The notes beneath the pieces are model-generated. The model had not been told where the DNA came from. It made no database searches and saw nothing but the letters and a program-made list of their open reading frames with translations. This document shows positions 40,063 to 49,269 of a stretch of DNA of 64,000 nt, one piece after another. Made by a program: the position numbers and the translations under genes. The DNA is from Pseudomonas sp. ANT_H4. Lineage in GTDB: Bacteria > Pseudomonadota > Gammaproteobacteria > Pseudomonadales > Pseudomonadaceae. The stretch covers positions 124,001 to 188,000 of the forward strand of contig NZ_VOBG01000010.1 in NCBI RefSeq assembly GCF_008369295.1, read 5' to 3'. Within the stretch, counting starts at the first letter, position 1. Each line of letters begins with the position of its first letter.

Positions 40063-42222
40063 TCACACCTCGTCCTCATGTTGCAGTTCGAACAACAGCA
40101 GCGATCTTCCCGTCACAGCATATTCATGGTCGAAATCAAACCTCTCCTGGCCGCGCACGGCCGGTTGGTTGGTGTCGATCATGCAGGTCCAGAAGCCGCC
40201 ATCGGGTACCGGCGGCAGGCGGAAATTGACCATGTCGTGGTGGGCGTTGACCACCAGCAGCAAGGTCGCATCGGCACCAGCACGGCGTATTCCGGTTTCC
40301 TGGGCGCGGCCATCCATCAACATGCCGAGGCAGCGACCCTGGCTGTCTTGCCACTGTTCGGTGCTCATCTCATTGCCGTCCGGGGCGAGCCAGGTCACGT
40401 CCTTGACGCCGATGTCTTCGTTGTAATCGCCCACCAGGAAGCGCCCCCGACGCAGGATCGGATAAGTCAGGCGCAGCTTGATCAGGCGTTTGACGAACTT
40501 GAGCAAAGCCTTGCCATCGTCATCCAACTCCCAGTTGACCCAGCCGATTTCACTGTCCTGGCAGTAAGCGTTGTTGTTGCCGTGTTGGGTGCGGGCGAAC
40601 TCATCACCGGCCACCAACATTGGCGTGCCCTGGGCCAGGAGCAGGGTGGCGAAAAAATTGCGCATCTGGCGCAGGCGTAGGGCATTGATTTCAGGATCGT
40701 CGGTAGGGCCTTCAACACCGTGGTTCCACGACAGGTTGTTGTTGCTGCCATCCTGGTTGTCCTCGTCGTTGTCCTCGTTGTGTTTGTCGTTGTAGGACAC
40801 CAGATCGTGCAGGGTGAAACCGTCGTGGGCGGTAATGAAGTTCATCGAGCTGTAGGGCCGGCGACCGCGCTGGTTGAACATTTCACCGGAGGCGGTCATG
40901 CGCCCGGCAAAATCGGCCAGTTGGCCGTCGTCGCCTTTCCAGAAGGCACGCACGGTGTCGCGGAAGCGGTCGTTCCATTCCACCCAGCCTGGTGGAAAGT
41001 TACCGACCTGATAGCCGCCAGGGCCAATGTCCCAGGGTTCGGCGATCATCTTCACCTGGCGCAGCACCGGGTCCTGGCGGCAAGCAACAAGGAAGCTGTG
41101 GCGCTCTTCGAAACCGTCGTGGTAACGCCCCAGAATGGTCGCCAGGTCGAAGCGGAAGCCATCGACGTGCATTTCGGTGGCCCAGTAGCGCAGGGAGTCA
41201 GTGACCATTTGCAGCACGCACGGGTGACTCAGGTCCAGGGTGTTGCCGGTGCCGGAGTCGTTGATGTAGAAGCGCTTGTCGTCGGGCATCAACCGGTAGT
41301 ACGAGGCGTTGTCGATGCCGCGCATCGACAGGGTCGGGCCTTGCTCGTTGCCTTCGGCGGTGTGGTTGTAGACCACATCAAGAATCACTTCCAGACTGGC
41401 TTCGTGCAGATGGGCGACCATCTCCTTGAACTCGGCGATCTTGCCGCTGGCCAGGTAGCGCGGGTCGGGGGCAAAGAAGGCGATGCTGTTGTAACCCCAA
41501 TAATTGGTCATGCCTTTTTGCAGCAGGTGCTGATCGTTGACGAAGGCATGGATGGGCAGCAACTCCACCGACGACACCCCCAACTGACGGATGTGCTTGA
41601 GCACATCATCGACCATCAGCCCGGCGCAGGTACCCCGCACGGCTTCTGGTACCGAGGGGTGACGCATGCTGATGCCGCGCAGGTGAGTCTCGTAAATGAT
41701 GGTGCGATCCCAGGGTGTGCGCACGGGTTGGTCATTGCCCCAGGTGTGGGCCGGGTCGATGACTTTGCACTTGGGCACGAAGGGCGCGCTGTCGCGTTCG
41801 TCGAAGCTGAGGTCGGCGTCGGGGTGGCCAATGGTGTAGCCGAACAGGGCTTCGGACCATTTAAGCTCGCCCACCAGTTGTTTGGCGTAGGGGTCGATCA
41901 GCAATTTGTTGTGGTTGAAGCGGTGGCCGTTGGCCGGGTCATAAGCACCATACACGCGATAGCCGTAGATCAGCCCCGGATGGGCGTCGGGCAGATAGCC
42001 GTGGAAGGTCTCGTCGGTGTATTCGGGCAGCTCGATGCGTTCCAGCTCAATTTCGCCGGTGTCGTCGAACAGGCACAGCTCGACCTTGGTGGCGTTGGCG
42101 GAGAACAGAGCGAAGTTGACCCCCAGGCCGTCCCAGGTAGCGCCGAGGGGGAAGGGCAAACCTTCACGAATCCGCGACGGCTCGGTATCAGGCGTCGATT
42201 GGGTTTTGTCGGGTTTGCTCAT
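40063..42222 (-). CDS. glgX: glycogen debranching enzyme (isoamylase type)
   Basis: This 719-residue GH13_11 enzyme has an amino-terminal CBM48 domain (PLGATWDGLGVNFALFSANA). The catalytic barrel has the nucleophile Asp in VDGFRFDLATILGR, acid Glu in MIAEPWDIGPGGYQVGNFP and TAHDGFTLHDLV. It hydrolyses alpha-1,6 branches and supplies linear chains to TreY. GCAGGAGC lies before the ATG at 42222; the frame continues upstream into a REP palindrome and is not coding there. It follows the DUF2934 gene by 136 bases. Confidence 0.95.
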   Translation of the reverse strand: MSKPDKTQSTPDTEPSRIREGLPFPLGATWDGLGVNFALFSANATKVELCLFDDTGEIELERIELPEYTDETFHGYLPDAHPGLIYGYRVYGAYDPANGHRFNHNKLLIDPYAKQLVGELKWSEALFGYTIGHPDADLSFDERDSAPFVPKCKVIDPAHTWGNDQPVRTPWDRTIIYETHLRGISMRHPSVPEAVRGTCAGLMVDDVLKHIRQLGVSSVELLPIHAFVNDQHLLQKGMTNYWGYNSIAFFAPDPRYLASGKIAEFKEMVAHLHEASLEVILDVVYNHTAEGNEQGPTLSMRGIDNASYYRLMPDDKRFYINDSGTGNTLDLSHPCVLQMVTDSLRYWATEMHVDGFRFDLATILGRYHDGFEERHSFLVACRQDPVLRQVKMIAEPWDIGPGGYQVGNFPPGWVEWNDRFRDTVRAFWKGDDGQLADFAGRMTASGEMFNQRGRRPYSSMNFITAHDGFTLHDLVSYNDKHNEDNDEDNQDGSNNNLSWNHGVEGPTDDPEINALRLRQMRNFFATLLLAQGTPMLVAGDEFARTQHGNNNAYCQDSEIGWVNWELDDDGKALLKFVKRLIKLRLTYPILRRGRFLVGDYNEDIGVKDVTWLAPDGNEMSTEQWQDSQGRCLGMLMDGRAQETGIRRAGADATLLLVVNAHHDMVNFRLPPVPDGGFWTCMIDTNQPAVRGQERFDFDHEYAVTGRSLLLFELQHEDEV

Positions 42223-42270
42223 TGATATGCTCCTGCAAATGGGTTCTTCAGGCGAACAGGGCCGTTCGTG

Positions 42271-42328
42271 GCAATCGGGCTTCTTGTGGCGAGCGGGCTT
42301 GCCCGCTCGCCACAAGAAGCCCGATTGC
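42271..42328. repeat. 58-bp perfect palindrome (extended REP) before glgX
   Basis: Two 28-base arms, exactly complementary, flank a two-base TT loop. The central 32 bases are identical to the palindrome at 10131-10162; the outer 13 bases of each arm (starting GCAATCGGGCTTC) are extra. It lies in the 136-base gap between the DUF2934 gene and glgX, within the minus-strand operon. Confidence 0.92.
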
Positions 42329-42358
42329 TACAAAGAGCACATCAGCCATGGGCTGTGA

Positions 42359-42616
42359 TCAGCTCGCCGGTTTGCGCGGCGCTTTCGGCTTGGACTTGAC
42401 GGCCGGTTTCTCCACCGCGCTCGCCGCTTTGGCAGGTGCCGCCGGCTTAGTTTTCGGCTTGGCCTTGGCCTTGGGCGCCTTGCTTGGCGTCAGCGCTTCA
42501 GCTTCAGCCAGTTTGCGCGCCATCTCCCAATGACGCGCCTCCTGGCCTTGGGGTTTGCCTTCGGACTCCCAGATCTGATACGCGAATTCGCGAACGCGTT
42601 TGTCTTCGGTACTCAT
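42359..42616 (-). CDS. DUF2934 protein with Lys/Pro/Ala-rich tail
   Basis: This 85-residue protein has an amino-terminal DUF2934 module (about 1-45: VREFAYQIWESEGKPQGQEA, then HWEMARKLAEAE) and a basic tail of alternating Lys, Pro and Ala resembling AlgP or histone H1 tails. DUF2934 genes are often found inside glg/tre operons of Pseudomonas; the role is unknown. AGGAGC lies before ATG 42616. It starts 23 bases after treY. Confidence 0.85.
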   Translation of the reverse strand: MSTEDKRVREFAYQIWESEGKPQGQEARHWEMARKLAEAEALTPSKAPKAKAKPKTKPAAPAKAASAVEKPAVKSKPKAPRKPAS

Positions 42617-42639
42617 CGCAATGCTCCTCACAGAAAAGT

Positions 42640-45408
42640 TCAGCTTTCTTGACCATTAGGATTGATAAAGATATTCACCGGAAAATCCCCCAGGGCTGCG
42701 CGGATACTCAACTCCTTGTTGGGTGTGACTGCGCCTGTTCGAAAAAGTCCCTTCCAATTTTTGGTTGTTACGGTGAACGGTAATTTGACCCGGGTATCGC
42801 CCCAAACTTGCGCGCCAACGTGGGGGTTGGCGCTGTTTTCAAGCAGGCTGTGGGTCCAGCGCGGCACCACCACCAACAGCCGTTTTCCTTGATGTTCACG
42901 GCAGAACGCTATGACTCGATCTGCATGCTCACCTACCACCTCCAACGGTTCGTAGCTGCCCTTGGCAAACAGCGCCGGGTGGGCCTTGCGCAAGGTCAAC
43001 ACCTGGGCAATCAGCGCCTGTTTGATACGCCCGTCACGCCAATGCTGAAGCAGTTGCCTCACTTCGACGGGCGATTGCAGCGCCTGTTGCCGGGCATTGA
43101 AATCCACCGGTCGACGGTTGTCCGGATCTACCAGGCTGAAGTCCCAGAACTCATCGCCCTGGTACAGGTCCGGCATGCCCGGCACGGTGAGGTGCAGCAA
43201 GGATTGCGCCAGTCCATTGAGGGCCCCGGCCGGCGCGATGGCCTGGGCGGCGACACCAATGGCTGTGCGCAGCGCTAACCCCGAATCGTCCAGCAACAAA
43301 CGGCGCAGGAAAGCTTCGACACCTTGCTCGTAAAGCTCGTTGGGCGCGCTCCAGCTGCTGTGCAGTTTGGCTTCGCGCAAAGCCTTCTGTTGCCACTGCC
43401 AGAGCCTCTGATGATAGTCGCCAAGGCCCGAGGCATTGTCGCTATCGAGGTCCAGGGGCCAACTGCCCAGCAGCACTTGGTAGAGGATCAACTCGTCACC
43501 CGCCGAGGGCGTGGCTTGATCGCTGCGCAACGGCGCGGCAAGCGCGCGCCAATGCTGCACCTGCTCGGTGTACCAAACGGCACACTCGCTGAGCACTGCC
43601 AGGCGGGCGCGGCTGTCTTCGCCGCGCTTGTGGTCATGGGTGGCGGTGGCCAGCAGGTTGTCGGGGAAGGTCTGCAAGCGTTGTTGATTGGCCGCGTGGA
43701 AGTGCGCCAGGGGCGCGCTGAACTGCTCGGTGCTGAAGCCTACGTCATTGCGCGACAGCAGCACCGCCGAACGATAGAACGCGGTGTCTTCCACGGCCTT
43801 GGCCGCCGCCGGGGAAGTCAGTTGCTGGAAGCGCACACAGGCGTGCTTGAGGATCTTGCGTTCGCGACCCAGAGGACGGTCACGCCAGGGCTGGCCGCCC
43901 AGCCATTTTTCCAGGCAGTCGAGGACCGGCCAGTCGCCTTCGCTCAAGGTGCTGCGGGCACCGCTCAAGGCTCGCATAAAGAACACGTCGTCGCGCTCAC
44001 TGCGGCCACGGGCGCTGATGTAGGTGCGATAGACCGGGAAGTGCACGATCAGCTCCTGCAAGGCGCGGCGAATAGCGCCCAGGGTCAGATCGCGGCTCAT
44101 CACGTCGTCACGGGCCACCTGTAGCAGGGCCTGGGCGACGCTTTCAAAATCCCCGGCCAGGGAACCGTTGAGGATCTGCTGGCGGGCCAGCCAGGCTTCC
44201 TCGATAAACGCTGATGGACGTTCGGTGTTGCCGGTCCATAGCTCGGCCAAGGGTTCAAAGCCTGCGGGGTCATGTTGCAGCAGTGACAGTTGGTTCATGA
44301 ACTCATAGCCGGTAGTGCCGTCGACCCGCCAGTCCTCATGCAGGGTTTCCCCTTCGCCGAGGATTTTTTCGACGTAGATCGGCAAGTGCTGGTCCGGCGA
44401 TAGCGCATCCACCCGGCGTCGCAGCTTGCGGCAGTAACCGCGTGGGTCGGCCAGGCCGTCGATATGGTCGATGCGCAGGCCATCCACCAGGCCTTCGCTG
44501 ATCAGGTGGAAGATCTTGCTGTGGGTGGCCTCGAACACGGCGCTGCGCTCCACCCGCAAGCCGCCCAGTTCGTTGACGTCGAAGAAGCGCCGCCAGTTGA
44601 TGTCGTCTGCCGCCGTGCGCCAGTTGGCCAGGCGATAGCTCTGTTGTTCCAGCAGATGATGCAGGCGGGTAAAGCCTTGCGGCTCTCGCGAGTCGAAGAG
44701 GCTCAGGCTGTGCTCGATGGCGTCCAGGATCGTTGGGGCGCCAGCCAGGTCGACCAATTCCTGTTTCAGGATCGCGGCCTGGGGGTAGGCATCGGGCTGG
44801 TAGGCGAGGGTGCTGAAGCGGTCGGCCAAGGCCTTGAGCGGCTCATAAGCACGCAGTATGTCGCCGTAATCGCTGGGGCAGATCGGGAAGCGGTGTTCGT
44901 AGTGTTCGACGAAGAAGCTGCCGTGCTGTGGATCGAAGCGCAGTGGGATAGTGCCGGTTTGCAGCGCCTCCCCGTAGTCGCTGCCCAAAAACGGCATCAG
45001 CAACTGGCCCTTGAGCAGCGGGTCAGGCGAATGCCACTGGATGTCGAAAAATTCGCTGTAGGGGCTCAAACGGCCCCATTCCAGCAGGTCCAGCCACCAG
45101 GCGTTGTCGCTACCACCGACGGCCATGTGGTTGGAGACGATATCGAGGATCAGGCCCATCTGGTGTGCACGCAGGGCCGCCACCAACCGGCGCAGTGCCG
45201 GTTCGCCGCCCAGCTCGGGGTTGACGGTGGTGGGGTCGACTACATCGTAGCCGTGCATGGAACCGGCGCGGGCACTGAGCAACGGCGAAGCATAGAGATG
45301 GCTGATACCCAGGCGGGCGAAGTAAGGCACCAACGGCACTGCGTCATCAAGGGTAAAGCCTTTATGAAATTGCAGGCGCTGAGTAGCCCGAAGGGTCAAT
45401 GGCTTCAC
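42640..45408 (-). CDS. treY: maltooligosyltrehalose synthase
   Basis: This 922-residue GH13_26 enzyme converts the reducing-end alpha-1,4 bond of maltodextrins to alpha,alpha-1,1, giving maltooligosyltrehalose. It shows SHLYASPLLSARAGSMHGYDV (split by the long insertion typical of TreY), the nucleophile Asp in DGLRIDHIDGLADP, and the late PGMPDLYQGDEFWD. The start is GTG at 45408, overlapping the malQ stop in the tetranucleotide GTGA, so translation is coupled. Confidence 0.95.
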   Translation of the reverse strand: MKPLTLRATQRLQFHKGFTLDDAVPLVPYFARLGISHLYASPLLSARAGSMHGYDVVDPTTVNPELGGEPALRRLVAALRAHQMGLILDIVSNHMAVGGSDNAWWLDLLEWGRLSPYSEFFDIQWHSPDPLLKGQLLMPFLGSDYGEALQTGTIPLRFDPQHGSFFVEHYEHRFPICPSDYGDILRAYEPLKALADRFSTLAYQPDAYPQAAILKQELVDLAGAPTILDAIEHSLSLFDSREPQGFTRLHHLLEQQSYRLANWRTAADDINWRRFFDVNELGGLRVERSAVFEATHSKIFHLISEGLVDGLRIDHIDGLADPRGYCRKLRRRVDALSPDQHLPIYVEKILGEGETLHEDWRVDGTTGYEFMNQLSLLQHDPAGFEPLAELWTGNTERPSAFIEEAWLARQQILNGSLAGDFESVAQALLQVARDDVMSRDLTLGAIRRALQELIVHFPVYRTYISARGRSERDDVFFMRALSGARSTLSEGDWPVLDCLEKWLGGQPWRDRPLGRERKILKHACVRFQQLTSPAAAKAVEDTAFYRSAVLLSRNDVGFSTEQFSAPLAHFHAANQQRLQTFPDNLLATATHDHKRGEDSRARLAVLSECAVWYTEQVQHWRALAAPLRSDQATPSAGDELILYQVLLGSWPLDLDSDNASGLGDYHQRLWQWQQKALREAKLHSSWSAPNELYEQGVEAFLRRLLLDDSGLALRTAIGVAAQAIAPAGALNGLAQSLLHLTVPGMPDLYQGDEFWDFSLVDPDNRRPVDFNARQQALQSPVEVRQLLQHWRDGRIKQALIAQVLTLRKAHPALFAKGSYEPLEVVGEHADRVIAFCREHQGKRLLVVVPRWTHSLLENSANPHVGAQVWGDTRVKLPFTVTTKNWKGLFRTGAVTPNKELSIRAALGDFPVNIFINPNGQES

Positions 45409-47489
45409 CGGTCACGCTCGTGGGCTTGATTGCGCGCGACTGCCAGCAGTTCAAGGCGGCGCGCGGCGTTTTCGTTGTCGAGCAGGGTGGCAGCTGCTCC
45501 CGGCAGGCGACGACGCCAATTGGGATGGGTGTCGGTGGTGCCGGGCAGGTTGGCTTGTTCTTCAATGCCCAGGGCATCTTCCAGGGGCAGCAAAACCAGA
45601 GGGGCGCGGGTGTGGCCCAGGTAACGCACGCTGGCGTCGATCATGTGGTCGGTTTCGTTGCGCACTTCATCGCGAAAATTCTGCGGGTCCTGGCTCAAGG
45701 CCTGGCGCAGTGACTGGCGTTCCCGCAGGCGGTGTTCGCTCCACTGCTCGACGGTGGGCGTATCAATGAGCTCCAGTTGCACATTCCAGTCGATATCACG
45801 GCTGTGCCACCAACCATTGAGAGTGGGCAGGTCATGGGTGCTGGTGGTCGCCAGGGCATTGTCCGGCCAATCGAGGATAGGTTTGAATTGGCCGCCATGG
45901 TCTTGTTCGAACAGCAGCACGCGCATGCCGAGGATCGAGCGGGCGATCAGTTTTTCCCGCAGGCCGTCAGGCACAGTGCCGAGGTCCTCGCCGAGGACGA
46001 TGGCCTGGTGCCGACTCGATTCCAGGGCCAACAGTCGCAGCAGGTCATCCACCGGGTAATGCAGGTAGGCGCCTTCTTGGGGCGAGGCGTCCATGGGGAT
46101 CACCCACAGCCGTTGCAGGCCCATCACATGGTCGATGCGCAAACCTCCGGCATGGGCAAAGTTGGCCTGCAGCATTTCGATAAAGGCGCGAAAGCCGTTG
46201 CGCTTGAGGCCTTCGGGGGAAAAAGCGGAAATGCCCCAGCCCTGACCGGCGCGGTTGAGGATGTCCGGCGGCGCGCCCACAGTCAGTTCGGCGAGCAGTT
46301 CGTCCTGGCGACTCCAGGCCTGGCTACCCGCGCCATCGGCACCTACGGCCAGGTCTGCGATCAGGCCGATGCCCATGCCGCTGCCCCTGGCGGTTTGTTG
46401 CGCCCGCGCAAGGCCGCGAGCGATCAGCCATTGGCTGAAGGCAAAGAAGCCGATTTCTTCGCCATTGTCTTGCGCAAACTGCACCAGTGCCGGGCTGTGG
46501 GGGTCGCGCCAGTCATGCGGCCAATGGCGCCAGTCGAGGCTTTCACCGTTGGCGGCGCGCTCGGCCTGTACCGCCTCGAAGCGGCAGTGGTTTTCCAGGG
46601 CCTCGCCACCGGCCTGGCGAAAACTCAGGAAGTCGGCGTGTTGCGGGTGGTTGCCTTGGCGAAAATCCTGGTACAGCGTGCGCAATAGCTGTTGTTTGGC
46701 CTTGGCCGCAGCGGGCCAGTCGATCAGGCTCTGTTGTTCAAGCGCCTGCAGTTCATCGGCCAGGCCGCTGGTCTCGATGGCGCTGCGCAGCGCCCGTTCG
46801 CCGAGGATGCAACCCGGCGAAGCATAAAGGCTGTTAAGGAACAGGCGGCTGGAGGGGGAATAGGGGCTGTAGCGCTCAGTGTCGGCGCTGAACATGGCGT
46901 GCATCGGGCTGATCGCCAGGGCATCGGCGCCTCTTTCGGCGGCGGCGCGGGCCAGGTGCTCCAATGCCTGCGTGTCGCCAAACCCACCGTCACCGCTGCG
47001 GCGCAGGGCGTACAGTTGGGCGCTGAGGCCCCAGGCGCGGGCGGTTTGGCTGTCTACGGCTTCGGCGACGCTGTAGCAATGAGTCGGCGCCACTGCCAGG
47101 GTGAAGTGTTGCTCGGCAATGTGCGCCTGGTGGTAACCCACCGGCATCGAACCGACGAGAGTCGCGTCGGCGTCCAGCTCAAGGTCCAGGACGCTGCCGT
47201 CTTCCAGGTGGAGCTGGCAGGGCGTGCCTGGCGCAAAGTAGCGCGCCAGGTCCAGGCCTGCGCCAACATCCACGGTCAGCAGCGGTGGCAGGTGTTTGTC
47301 TTGTTGCACCCGCGCCAGGTCTTGCAGGCTGGCCGCAATGGCTTTGTCGCTGTCGGCGGGGTGGCCCAGGCCTTTGAGCACGGCGCGCAAGGCGTCGGGG
47401 CTGACACGTTGCGGGCGGCCGTTTGCGTCGATCCAGTCGACGGCCAGGCCCGCTCGGCTGGCGAGTATTTCCAATTGCGCTTCGCTCAA
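45405..47489 (-). CDS. malQ: 4-alpha-glucanotransferase (amylomaltase)
   Basis: This 694-residue GH77 enzyme has the family segments MHAMFSADTERYSPYSPSSR, LRIDHVMGLQRLWVIP (nucleophile) and VLGEDLGTVP (acid Glu), plus STHDLPT. It disproportionates maltodextrins and recycles the short chains left by TreZ and GlgX. The start is TTG at 47489, overlapping the treZ stop as TTGA; no better start is in frame nearby. Such a weak start suggests re-initiation from treZ. Confidence 0.94.
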   Translation of the reverse strand: MSEAQLEILASRAGLAVDWIDANGRPQRVSPDALRAVLKGLGHPADSDKAIAASLQDLARVQQDKHLPPLLTVDVGAGLDLARYFAPGTPCQLHLEDGSVLDLELDADATLVGSMPVGYHQAHIAEQHFTLAVAPTHCYSVAEAVDSQTARAWGLSAQLYALRRSGDGGFGDTQALEHLARAAAERGADALAISPMHAMFSADTERYSPYSPSSRLFLNSLYASPGCILGERALRSAIETSGLADELQALEQQSLIDWPAAAKAKQQLLRTLYQDFRQGNHPQHADFLSFRQAGGEALENHCRFEAVQAERAANGESLDWRHWPHDWRDPHSPALVQFAQDNGEEIGFFAFSQWLIARGLARAQQTARGSGMGIGLIADLAVGADGAGSQAWSRQDELLAELTVGAPPDILNRAGQGWGISAFSPEGLKRNGFRAFIEMLQANFAHAGGLRIDHVMGLQRLWVIPMDASPQEGAYLHYPVDDLLRLLALESSRHQAIVLGEDLGTVPDGLREKLIARSILGMRVLLFEQDHGGQFKPILDWPDNALATTSTHDLPTLNGWWHSRDIDWNVQLELIDTPTVEQWSEHRLRERQSLRQALSQDPQNFRDEVRNETDHMIDASVRYLGHTRAPLVLLPLEDALGIEEQANLPGTTDTHPNWRRRLPGAAATLLDNENAARRLELLAVARNQAHERDR

Positions 47490-49255
47490 GGGTGCTCTCC
47501 AGTAAGGGTTGAGGATTCGCCCGGGGTCAGGCTGACACGGGCGCTAAAGGGCGCGAGCAACGTGTCATTGACGGTTGAAACCGGGGTCACAAACAGGCTG
47601 TGGACACCTGTTGGGTGCTTGAAGGTGGCAGGACTCAGATTGAGGTCGATCTGCAGCACGCTGCCATCGCCAAGGCGCCAGCGGGCAGAGATCGCGCCTT
47701 GCCCCAGCACGTGTGCACCCAGCGCCACGCTGCCCGGAAGATGCGGCACGATGTGTCGGTGGCGCAGGCTCAGCAACTGGCGGTACAGCTGGGAAGTGCT
47801 GCAATCGGCAAGGGCCGGGGCAGAACGGCGGAAGGTTTGCAGGGCGTTGGGATCGGGAATACGTTCGCGCCGCTCGGGGTCGGTGAAGGCGGCAAATTCG
47901 GCAAATTCGTTACGCCGACCTTCGCGCACCGCTTCAGCCAGCTCGCCGTGGTGGTCGGTAAAAAACAGGAACGGCTCTTCAGCGTTGACTTCATCGCCCA
48001 TGAACATCAGCGGGATCATCGGTGACATCAGCAGCAATGTCGTAGCGGCCTTCAATGCTTGGGGGGAACAGAGTTGATGCAGGCGTTCGCCCAGGGCACG
48101 GTTACCGATCTGGTCATGGTTTTGTAGAAACAGCACAAATGCGCTGGGCGGCAAGTGCCTGCTTGGCTCACCGCGTTCACTGCCGTGACGGGTAGCGTGG
48201 CCCTGGTAGATAAAGCCTTCGCTCAGGCAGCGCGCCAGTTTGGCGGTGGGGTCGTCGGCAAAGTCGGCGTAGTAGGCATCGGTTTCGCCGGTCAGCAGCA
48301 CGTGCAGGGCGTTGTGCCCGTCATCGTTCCACTGGGCATCGAAACCTTGCTCCAGCAGACTTGCCTGGTTGAATTCATTTTCCAGCACCAGCCACACGTA
48401 ACGCCCCGAGTCCACTTGCTGACGGACCCGCTGGGCCAGTTCCTGGAGGAACTCGGGATCGTTGATGGCGTGCACCGCATCCAGGCGCAGGCCGTCGAAG
48501 CGGTACTCCAGCAACCACATCAGGGCGTTGTCGATAAAGAACTCGCGCACTTCACGGCGGCGAAAGTCGATGCCGGCGCCCCAGGGCGTGTGAGTGTCTT
48601 CGCGAAAAAAACCCTTGGCGTACTGCCCCAGGTAATTACCGTCGGGGCCGAAGTGGTTGTAGACCACGTCGAGGATCACCGCCAACCCATGTTGGTGGGC
48701 GCTGTCGATCAGCTGTTTCAACTGGTCGGGGGAGCCGTAGGAGGATTGCGGGGCGTAGGGCAAGACCCCGTCGTAGCCCCAATTACGCTCGCCGGGGAAC
48801 TGCGCCAGGGGCATCAGTTCAATGGCCGTGACACCCAACTCGGCCAGGCGCGGCAGTTGTTTCTCAACCTCGGCGTAGCCCCCCAGCACGCCCACGTGCA
48901 GCTCGTAGATAACCGCCTCATGCCAGGGCCGGCCCTGCCAGGCGCTGTGGCGCCAGCGGTAGGCCAGCGGATCGACCACGACACTGTGGCCATGCACGTC
49001 CGAGTGCTGAAGTCGCGAAGCCGGGTCAGGGACCTCCCGCTCACCGTCGATGTTGTAGCGGTAGCGAGTTCCCGCCGGACATTGCACTTGCACTACAAAC
49101 CAGCCATCTGCCAGGGGCAGCATGGGAACAGATGTGCCTTCTTCCAACTCAACGCTGACATAAAACGCATCAGGCGCCCACAAAGCGAAACGGGTGTGTT
49201 GCGCGTCGAGCATGATTGCGCCGTGGGGCCATGTTTCCAGAGTCCGTAACGGCAT
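47486..49255 (-). CDS. treZ: maltooligosyltrehalose trehalohydrolase
   Basis: This 589-residue GH13_10 enzyme has an amino-terminal E-set domain (TRFALWAPDAFYVSVEL). The barrel includes YELHVGVLGGYAEVEKQLPR, nucleophile Asp in DGLRLDAVHAIND, acid Glu in LENEFNQ and FLQNHDQIGNRALGERL. It cleaves trehalose from the product of TreY. AGAGGT, overlapping the glgA stop, is its ribosome binding site. It starts 14 bases after glgA. Confidence 0.95.
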   Translation of the reverse strand: MPLRTLETWPHGAIMLDAQHTRFALWAPDAFYVSVELEEGTSVPMLPLADGWFVVQVQCPAGTRYRYNIDGEREVPDPASRLQHSDVHGHSVVVDPLAYRWRHSAWQGRPWHEAVIYELHVGVLGGYAEVEKQLPRLAELGVTAIELMPLAQFPGERNWGYDGVLPYAPQSSYGSPDQLKQLIDSAHQHGLAVILDVVYNHFGPDGNYLGQYAKGFFREDTHTPWGAGIDFRRREVREFFIDNALMWLLEYRFDGLRLDAVHAINDPEFLQELAQRVRQQVDSGRYVWLVLENEFNQASLLEQGFDAQWNDDGHNALHVLLTGETDAYYADFADDPTAKLARCLSEGFIYQGHATRHGSERGEPSRHLPPSAFVLFLQNHDQIGNRALGERLHQLCSPQALKAATTLLLMSPMIPLMFMGDEVNAEEPFLFFTDHHGELAEAVREGRRNEFAEFAAFTDPERRERIPDPNALQTFRRSAPALADCSTSQLYRQLLSLRHRHIVPHLPGSVALGAHVLGQGAISARWRLGDGSVLQIDLNLSPATFKHPTGVHSLFVTPVSTVNDTLLAPFSARVSLTPGESSTLTGEHP

Positions 49256-49269
49256 CTATAAAGACCTCT

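Noticed and set aside
40720..42225. 501-codon open frame antisense to glgX
   Set aside because: Low-complexity Val/Gly/His-rich translation with no family; it mirrors the codon pattern of glgX on the other strand, as GC-rich genes commonly do.
46692..48077. 461-codon plus-strand frame across malQ and treZ
   Set aside because: It spans two well-supported enzymes on the minus strand and shows no domain.
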